Positions 57,955-64,000 of a stretch of 64,000 nucleotides of DNA are shown here, piece by piece (positions within the stretch are counted from its first letter, which is position 1; every line of letters starts with the position of its first letter). Under the pieces are notes generated by a model. The model was not told the origin of the DNA and did not search any database. It saw only the letters and a program-made list of their open reading frames with translations. This DNA is from Bombyx mori. Lineage: Eukaryota > Arthropoda > Insecta > Lepidoptera > Bombycidae. Location of the stretch: NCBI RefSeq assembly GCF_030269925.1, contig NC_085117.1, positions 5,452,231 to 5,516,230 of the forward strand. Direction: 5' to 3'. The position numbers and the translations under genes were made by a program.

Positions 57955-58315
57955 GTCGCCCTAGACACGTCCTTACGGATCCATCAGATCCAATAACTCT
58001 TGCATTAGATACCTTCAGCTCTAACACTAGGAGCAGGCTGAGGAACCCCGGTAACCGTATTCGTCGAACTCGACAAAGAGGTCGACGTGCAACTTAACCC
58101 ATGCATCAGCCCGCTGAGTTTCTCGCCGGATTTTCTCAGTGGGTCTCGATTCCGATCCGGTAGTAGATTAATTCGCGAAGCAATTGCTCTTGAGTTGTTA
58201 GGTCTCTTTCGGAGGCGCTCGGGCAGTTGTTAGTAAATCCTACCCCTCCTGGCTGAGCCTTTGCTCGCCCACCTGTCCTGATGAAGCTGGAAAGGCCTAC
58301 GGGCCATCAGAAAAA
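57955..58315 (+). mobile_element. Jockey-like non-LTR retrotransposon 3' end, second subfamily
   Basis: Basic ORF C-terminus (readable pieces TDPSDP-like text, then NPGNRIRRTRQRGRRAT and stop, to about 58099), followed by the shared CTGAGTTTCTCGCCGGATTT block. The 3' end then differs from the other copies (GGCCTACGGGCCATCAG, A tail to 58318). Confidence 0.65.
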
Positions 58316-58589
58316 AAATCAACATTGCCCAATTGTGGGTTTGTCGTTATAAACATGTCGTTTGTACGAAGAAAATAATCCATTATGATCTTATGAAAAG
58401 TCAAAGTAATCCATAGAGCTAAAGCCGTAAGCTGTAAGATTGGAAGCCCATAACAAATAAATAAGCTAAGCATTTAATAGACAACGAAATGACTACAAGA
58501 AGACTCAGAAGAAGAGTGCCTCAAGATCTACTGTAGATTAATTGATATTGACATGTCAATGGACATTGTGCATGCTCCGCCTAGGAAAT

Positions 58590-58787
58590 TAGGCCTAAAG
58601 GATAAGACGTCCGGTGCATTCGTGTTGAGCGATGCACCGGTGTTCGAATCTCAGGCGGGTACCATTTTTTCTAATGAAATACGTACTCAACAAATGTTCA
58701 CGATTGACTTCCACAGTGAAGGAATAACATCGAGTAATAAAAATCAAACCCGCAAAATCATAATTTGCGTAATTGTGTGCACACACA
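58590..58787 (+). mobile_element. Bm1-type SINE, head half only
   Basis: Keeps the tRNA-like head (B-box GTTCGAATCT at 58641-58650) and the first ~120 bp of body, then stops at AATTTGCGTAATT. Loss of the 3' end is the reverse of the usual 5' truncation. Confidence 0.85.
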
Positions 58788-58873
58788 CATGCATGTTCCA
58801 CTGGAGCTAATCAGAGACACAAAATATAAATGAAACAAAACGAATATATAATATATTATTTATTTATATTTAT

Positions 58874-61800
58874 TTAAGTAATTTTACACGCGTCCGTGGG
58901 GTTGTCGTTTGGCTTCCCTTTGTGCTTCTTATCGCCGTCCGTCTGTGGAGAAGAGTTCACTGGAGCTCACTGAAGCTCAAAGTCTGCGCAATAACTACCA
59001 CAGTACAGGTCCAATAGGATCAACTAATGGTTTGTATCCAATCAATGTAATGCAACGTAACGTAATGTAACGCAATCTAATGTATAGCTGATAATCATAT
59101 CTCTTACAATGCTGGAGTCGTTATTGTCCAGGAGCGGCGGAGTGGCCTGCCAAGTGAGCAGCCTCCGCAGTCTGGAGCCCGCGGCCGGGCGCGCAGTCGG
59201 TGACGTCACCGCGTCGCGGCCGCCCTGTGCATTGTACTCGTGTGATCACCGGGGCACTTTTGTTAAAACGTAATTCTTTGTAATGGTATATTAATGATAT
59301 GCGAGAGTCCGTGGACATGAAAACTGTAAGTACTGAAGGTACGACGGTTCCCCCACGGCCAATCAGAAGACAATTATTTCGCTGCAGAAATAGGAAGATT
59401 ATTGGTGGTGGCGTTTACCATCTGTGGACGTCGCGTCCCCCTGCGGTCCCCCCGGTCCCCGCTTGGCGGCCGCGTGTTACTCCAAACGAGGCTTCAATGT
59501 GCGCGGCGGTCAACCCCCCGGGACCGCGTTGGATGTATCATTAACTCGGTCGCACCTCACAAGGGACGCCTGCCTCTGGGGGCTCTTCCGCCGGTTCCGC
59601 GCCCGCCCCCGGGAGCTCCCTCACCGGCGCCGCGTCCGTCCCCGGGCCGTTAGCAAGCAGTGGCGCACCTACAATCGTTAGGATAATTAATGTCCTTCTT
59701 CAAAAGCAAGATCGAAGACTTCATGGAACGTGTCAAAATGACGTGTATCGTATATACTATCTATATCTCGTTAGCACTCTCACTGTCTCGCTCGCACTCG
59801 ACTTTATTTGGTTACTCTCTCTCTTTCCAATTACACAAAATAATTTAAAATTTTCGAATTGACAATAATTGACATCTCGTTGGGCCCAGTCGCGCTCGCA
59901 CCGTGCCCGCGGGCGCACGCACCTCGCTGCACTTGTCGCGCGGCGCCGCAGCAGTGTGACGTCACATCGGCAGCGCGCTCGGCGCTCGCTCTGCTGTCGC
60001 CGCGCAACATTGACTTCAGCTCCTCGGCGCGCTCCATGTACCTACAGCAACGTAACAACGGCCTTTAGAGAGAGAGAGAGAGAGCGAGACGGTGCTATCA
60101 CGCGTCCCTCTAAGTTTCTGAACTAAAACAACGTCGAATCAAAATCAGCTGACACGATCCACAGGTCGTTAACCCCGTCAGCTGATATCCAAGTTGTTTT
60201 ATACACATATTTTATGGATTTTTTATGTGAATACTAAGCACCTGGTCAGTTTGGCTGTGAGCGCGCCCCTGCGGACGGCGTCCGTCTCGGAGTGGACGAC
60301 GGGCACTAGGAAACGTAAGCTGTCCCTGTAGGCCTCGAACGCTTCCTGCAGCCGGCCCGCGCCGTCCAGCTCCACGGCGCGTTTTATGAGGGACACCGCC
60401 TGGGGACAGCACGGGGGCCGTCACGCGGGCCAGCGGGACGGTCACCATGGTGGTACTCGACGGTCGAGCCACGAGGGTTTGGTGGACGCCTAGCATTACA
60501 GGGCTGTTGCATCATGAGCGCGTCTACCAGCGGCCTGCTGCTGTGGGCTAGTGGCTTCCAACAGCACCGGGAAACGGTCAGGAGTCACGTGATATTGCCG
60601 GTAGTGTCAGCACGCATCGATATTCAACTCTACTCTATATCAAGGTTACTCTATGCTGTGTATTTTTATGTACATACAGGTATTATGGTATGTTTATGTA
60701 TGTAATTAGGTATATAAAACTTAAATGCAGTCGCCAATCTTGAGACGGATGGTCGACAATTCTTCAGGTACAGAGAGGATGGTGGCGTATGTTCTACCGG
60801 CCGCCCCCATCTGGACCCCCAGCTGTAGACCCTCGACCATCGTTGTAAGAGACTTACTCGCTCATAATTCTCTTTATTGGGCATATGCTCCAGGTCGAGG
60901 TACTCGTGGCTAAAGAACTCTTCGTACGAGATCCGGTCGTCAGGGTCGTGCTGCAGGAGCCGTAACAGCAAATCCTTGCAGCCTTCCGATATCGACGAAT
61001 TACGTGGTATCTGAATGAGAGATAGGATCTGATATTATGAGTTATCATTATTACAGAGGAGGTTTACAGTGAGATAGAGTGCCCACCTCGATGGGAGCCC
61101 TCCTCTCTATCTTGTCGATCAGTTCCTTGAAGGTGTTGGACGAGTACGGAGCCCTGCCGAATAGGCATTCGTACAGAATTACACCTGCAAAATATAGATA
61201 TACAAAAGCGGTAAGATGGCGTGCGCCCCCCGTACCCCCGCTCCCACCCCCCGGACAGCGCGCGCGTGCTGGGGGGGCGACTTACCGACACTCCAGAGGT
61301 CGGCGCGGGCGTCATGCGCCCCCCGCAGCACCTCGGGCGCCATGTACAGCGGCGAGCCCCGCAAAGAGCACCCGTCCTCCTCGCTCATGTACTGCGCGAA
61401 CCTGCCCAAGAAACCGTCCCATTTTTCATCAGTGAGAGAATCCTATCCATATCCTCTTCATCTAGACGTCACTCTTCAACGGTCCCCAGCTCGAGTTCCC
61501 TCTTTATCTGTACACAAGCGCATCCAGGCTAAGCCTGACCCTGAGCCTGACTCTAAACAGATTGACTGTACAAATTTCATAACAAATAATCTTAGCAAGG
61601 ACACCGTTGTAATTAGCACGAGCACATAAACGGTGACCGTCGCTGGCAGACATCTACAACGACAAGTCGCTGCCTACCTATGTCTGGCAATTAATGTATT
61701 AAAGGTGAATAGAAAATCATTCGCTGTCTCCCTCTCGCACGTGCTCATAAAGGCAATGACGTCATTAACGTAAACACTGCCAACAACTTCGAGATATTAG

Positions 61801-64000
61801 TTCTAAGTGTGCTTAGTGCGAGTTTTTAACGTTCTCTATAGTGTAAAAGTTAGCTCATATCTGTATGGAATGGGATCGTTTGCTTACATTTGCCACTAGG
61901 GGCACTGTTCCAACTGCATACAAAATTGGGCTAACTTTTACGCTATCCAGAACGTTAAAAAACTCGCACTTAGCACAAAGGTCTCAATATAGTTACAACG
62001 GCTGCCCCACCCTTCAAACCGAAACGCATTAAGCTTCACGGCAGAAATAGGCAGAGCGGTGGTACCTACTCGTGCGGACTCACTAGACGTACTACCAGTA
62101 ATATTGTCTATGAACACCGATAAACAACTTAACGCTGAACCGTGGTGCGGTACGCGTCCTCTTCCGATTATCAGCCAGGCGTGTTGTTATATATGTATCG
62201 AGGGTTTAAATGCTATTTGGTTTAAGCGAAATGTACAGGAGAGCCATTTAAAGTTTAAATTTTGAAAAAATAGCATAAGAAACAAAACTTCTTCAGTTAT
62301 TTGAATGGAGTAAACTTAATTGAAGTTCAATTATAAACATCGAACTGTTGATGCTGATACCAAATAAAACAGCCTTTTTTTTTTTTATTGCTCTTGTGGG
62401 CAGTCGAGCATACGGCCGACCTGATGGTGAGTGGTTACCGTCGCCCATGGACTTCAGCAATGCCAGGGGCAGAGCCTTTAATTACAAAGATAAATGTCGC
62501 GTATTCAGTGAAATATACTTCAATAAAAAATACGCCAATACGAAAACATTCCAAGCTTTTCCTTATAAAAGAAAAAAAAAATGAATATTTGAAAAAACAC
62601 CCTGTATCTGTCGGCAATGGACTCACCCAAAATCGGCCACCTTCAGTATGTACTTCCCGTTGGAGTCCTTGTGCAGCAGAAGGTTGTGCGGCTTCAGGTC
62701 CATGTGGACCACGGCTGGAGTGCAGTAAATTTAACTATTTTCACAATAGACCACTATTAATTTTTTTTAATACGCAACCTAATACCAACGACAATACCAG
62801 TACGATATCGGTTACCGCGACGCAATACTCTGCATAATAGGGTAGTCTGTGCCTTAACTTCATTTCTTTTGAATTAAAAAATTAATGAAATAAAAATTAC
62901 GCTGTATTATTATTATTATTATTAATACCTTAGCTTTGCCAGTTGGAAAAATAGAACTATTACTTTGAGTAGTACAATTAACATCTTTCTATAGCCTACC
63001 CTTTAAGGGGGTAGAAGTTAGGAGCATCATCTCAATGTATTGTAAAGTGTCCGTTGAAAGGGAGCCAGTTAAGATGGCGCCACAGTAGCAAAGGGAAAGA
63101 TTTTAAAAACAACGCCATAAACTTCCACACTTTGCTCTGTTTAAAACTGCTATTTTCATATAATTTCCACTTCCTACACTAGCGCTATTTCGATAAGTCT
63201 TCCAATAGTAACTTTCTGTTTACAGGCGGACGCTTTATCAACTTACTCGTCCTTATACAAGATGGTACTCCTTAGTTCTACCTACCCTCCAACTTGACTT
63301 TGTAAATACCAGTTCTCGGGTATTTTCGACCAATGTGTGCACTTTATACGTTCTACGACAGATTGATATATAAAGATAATTGAACATTTTAACGAAGTAT
63401 AAACGCGAAAAACGAAATGCGATTCTGTTCAAAAGTTAATGTTTCATATAGCACGCAATGTAACGTAATCTCTTTCAACGACTTCGCAGTACATTGCTGG
63501 TTTTTTTCGCTAAATCTATGGACCCAACACCAGATGCCTGGGGCCACATTGTGGTATTCTTAAACGGAACGCATACATTGCCTTCGGAGTCCGTCGTTTG
63601 TACAGGGGAGGTGTCGGTAACTTACACTGTTCCCTCAGGAATTTAAGCGCCGATGCCAAGTGCTGCAGGAAATATAATACCTAAAAAATAGATTTGATTT
63701 TTAAATACGGTAGTTGACAAAGAAATTTAGAAACAAAAGTTTTTTTTGCGCTTTGAACCCATAGACGTCTCAAGTGGATGCTGCTTGAGACATAATATTG
63801 TAGCCTCAATGACTCATTCGTGGCAAGAACAGCGGACGGGTACGTCGCACCCGGACGGGTTCACAATACCCTCTATCACTGGTATGACTTGCACTGCGCG
63901 TGCGTTAGTAAACGAAATGTACATTACTCTTTGTTCTGGAACGCGTCCGTATTTCTGTATGTACTTGGAGAGGTCTCCGCCGCAGCAGTACTCCATGATT
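58874..64000 (-). CDS. ULK3: ULK3-like serine/threonine kinase with MIT domains, 5' end missing
   Basis: UNC-51-like kinase 3, known in animals for roles in Hedgehog signalling, autophagy and abscission. Exons (gene order): 64000-63928 (continues off the edge), 63680-63626, 62714-62627, 61401-61286, 61184-61087, 61010-60858, 60399-60242, 60041-59933, 59224-59108, 58942-58874 (TAA), in frame as given. Kinase features: hinge [13 protein letters not shown], catalytic loop [10 protein letters not shown] (HMD rather than HRD), [30 protein letters not shown], and an end near [12 protein letters not shown]. Then MIT repeats ([32 protein letters not shown]). The donor at 59933 is the GT that keeps frame; a better-looking GTGCGT 10 nt further on does not. 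The stop is followed at once by AATAAA-rich sequence. The glycine loop and catalytic Lys are off the window. Confidence 0.93.
60066..60088. repeat. (GA)n tract
   Basis: Short GA run in a ULK3 intron, about 25 nt from the acceptor of the exon starting at 60041. Confidence 0.9.
61770..62102 (-). mobile_element. Bm1-type SINE interrupted by a MITE
   Basis: Reverse-orientation SINE: 61770-61807 carries the CTTCGAGATATTAGTTCTAAG-like part and 61978-62102 resumes with GGTCTCAATATAGTTACAAC up to CTACCAGTA. The middle is the MITE at 61808-61977. Confidence 0.8.
61808..61977. mobile_element. Short palindromic MITE, copy 2, with 3-bp target duplication
   Basis: 170 bp. Ends TGTGCTTAGTGCGAGTTTTT and, read inward from the right, TGTGCTAAGTGCGAGTTTTT. 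Flanking AAG is duplicated (61805-61807 and 61978-61980), as shown by comparison with uninterrupted Bm1 copies. Confidence 0.88.
62385..62480 (+). repeat. Dispersed lepidopteran repeat fragment
   Basis: GGCAGTCGAGCATACGG through GCAATGCCAGGGGCAGAGCC, preceded by a T10 tract. Matches 40340-40440. ULK3 intron. Confidence 0.6.
63178..63300 (+). repeat. Dispersed repeat, second copy at 57520-57640
   Basis: Both contain AGCGCTATTTCG, TAAGTCTTC-like text, TGTTTACAGGC and TATACAAGATGGTACTCCTT-like blocks in the same order. Non-coding; class unknown. Confidence 0.55.

Noticed and set aside
59299..59681. Several overlapping Pro/Arg-rich open frames
   Set aside because: GC-rich ULK3 intron DNA open in several frames at once; no conserved motif.
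1..64000. CRISPR arrays, bacterial operons, rRNA genes or viral genomes
   Set aside because: No spaced direct repeats of CRISPR type, no rRNA sequence and no viral structural or replicase genes were seen; the window is eukaryotic.

Overview
The window is insect genomic DNA, almost certainly a Bombyx silkworm (Lepidoptera). It carries many copies of a tRNA-headed SINE that I recognise as Bm1 and a mariner element with the DD37D spacing of the silkworm mori/maT lineage. Its genes are intron-rich with GT/AG introns and conserved nuclear eukaryotic families. Almost every intron and intergenic gap is filled with SINEs, non-LTR retrotransposon ends, MITEs and simple repeats.

Layout, left to right: (1) 667-5482 (+), the 3' part of a C2H2 zinc-finger gene with nine fingers in seven exons, 5' end off the window. 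(2) 8365-15980 (+), MTG2/GTPBP5, a mitochondrial Obg-family GTPase in six exons; its introns hold a mariner and a 1.8-kb element with ~490-bp inverted arms. (3) 17052-24187 (-), a ZAD-type zinc-finger gene, 457 residues in eleven exons. (4) 24188-28191, intergenic, with a dead RNase H fragment of a non-LTR element and a 1.35-kb tandem duplication. (5) 28192-37126 (-), U1 snRNP 70K, 352 residues in nine exons. (6) 37127-38966, nested retrotransposon and MITE remnants. (7) 38967-45324 (-), an RPUSD1-like pseudouridine synthase in five exons. (8) 45907-47083, a pogo-like DNA transposon relic. (9) 47200-51601 (+), a CAAP1-like nuclear protein, 683 residues in five exons. (10) 51602-58873, intergenic, with a 3'-truncated U1 snRNA copy, two possible small membrane-protein ORFs and MITEs. 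(11) 58874-64000 (-), a ULK3-like protein kinase, 5' end off the right edge.

Exon boundaries of the six main gene models were checked by reading splice sites and codon phase across junctions. In the two zinc-finger genes the junctions rebuild complete C2H2 spacings, which strongly supports those models. The genes are unrelated housekeeping or regulatory loci and do not form an operon-like pathway. The only thematic link is that the gene for U1-70K lies about 16 kb from a truncated copy of the U1 RNA that its product binds.

I did not find a clear new biological system. The most unusual items are the long-armed inverted-repeat element inside MTG2, the truncated U1 copy, the structured or repetitive elements beside U1-70K splice sites, a possible in-frame alternative donor in the CAAP1-like gene, the hairpin-forming minisatellite in the ZAD gene, and several nested insertions.
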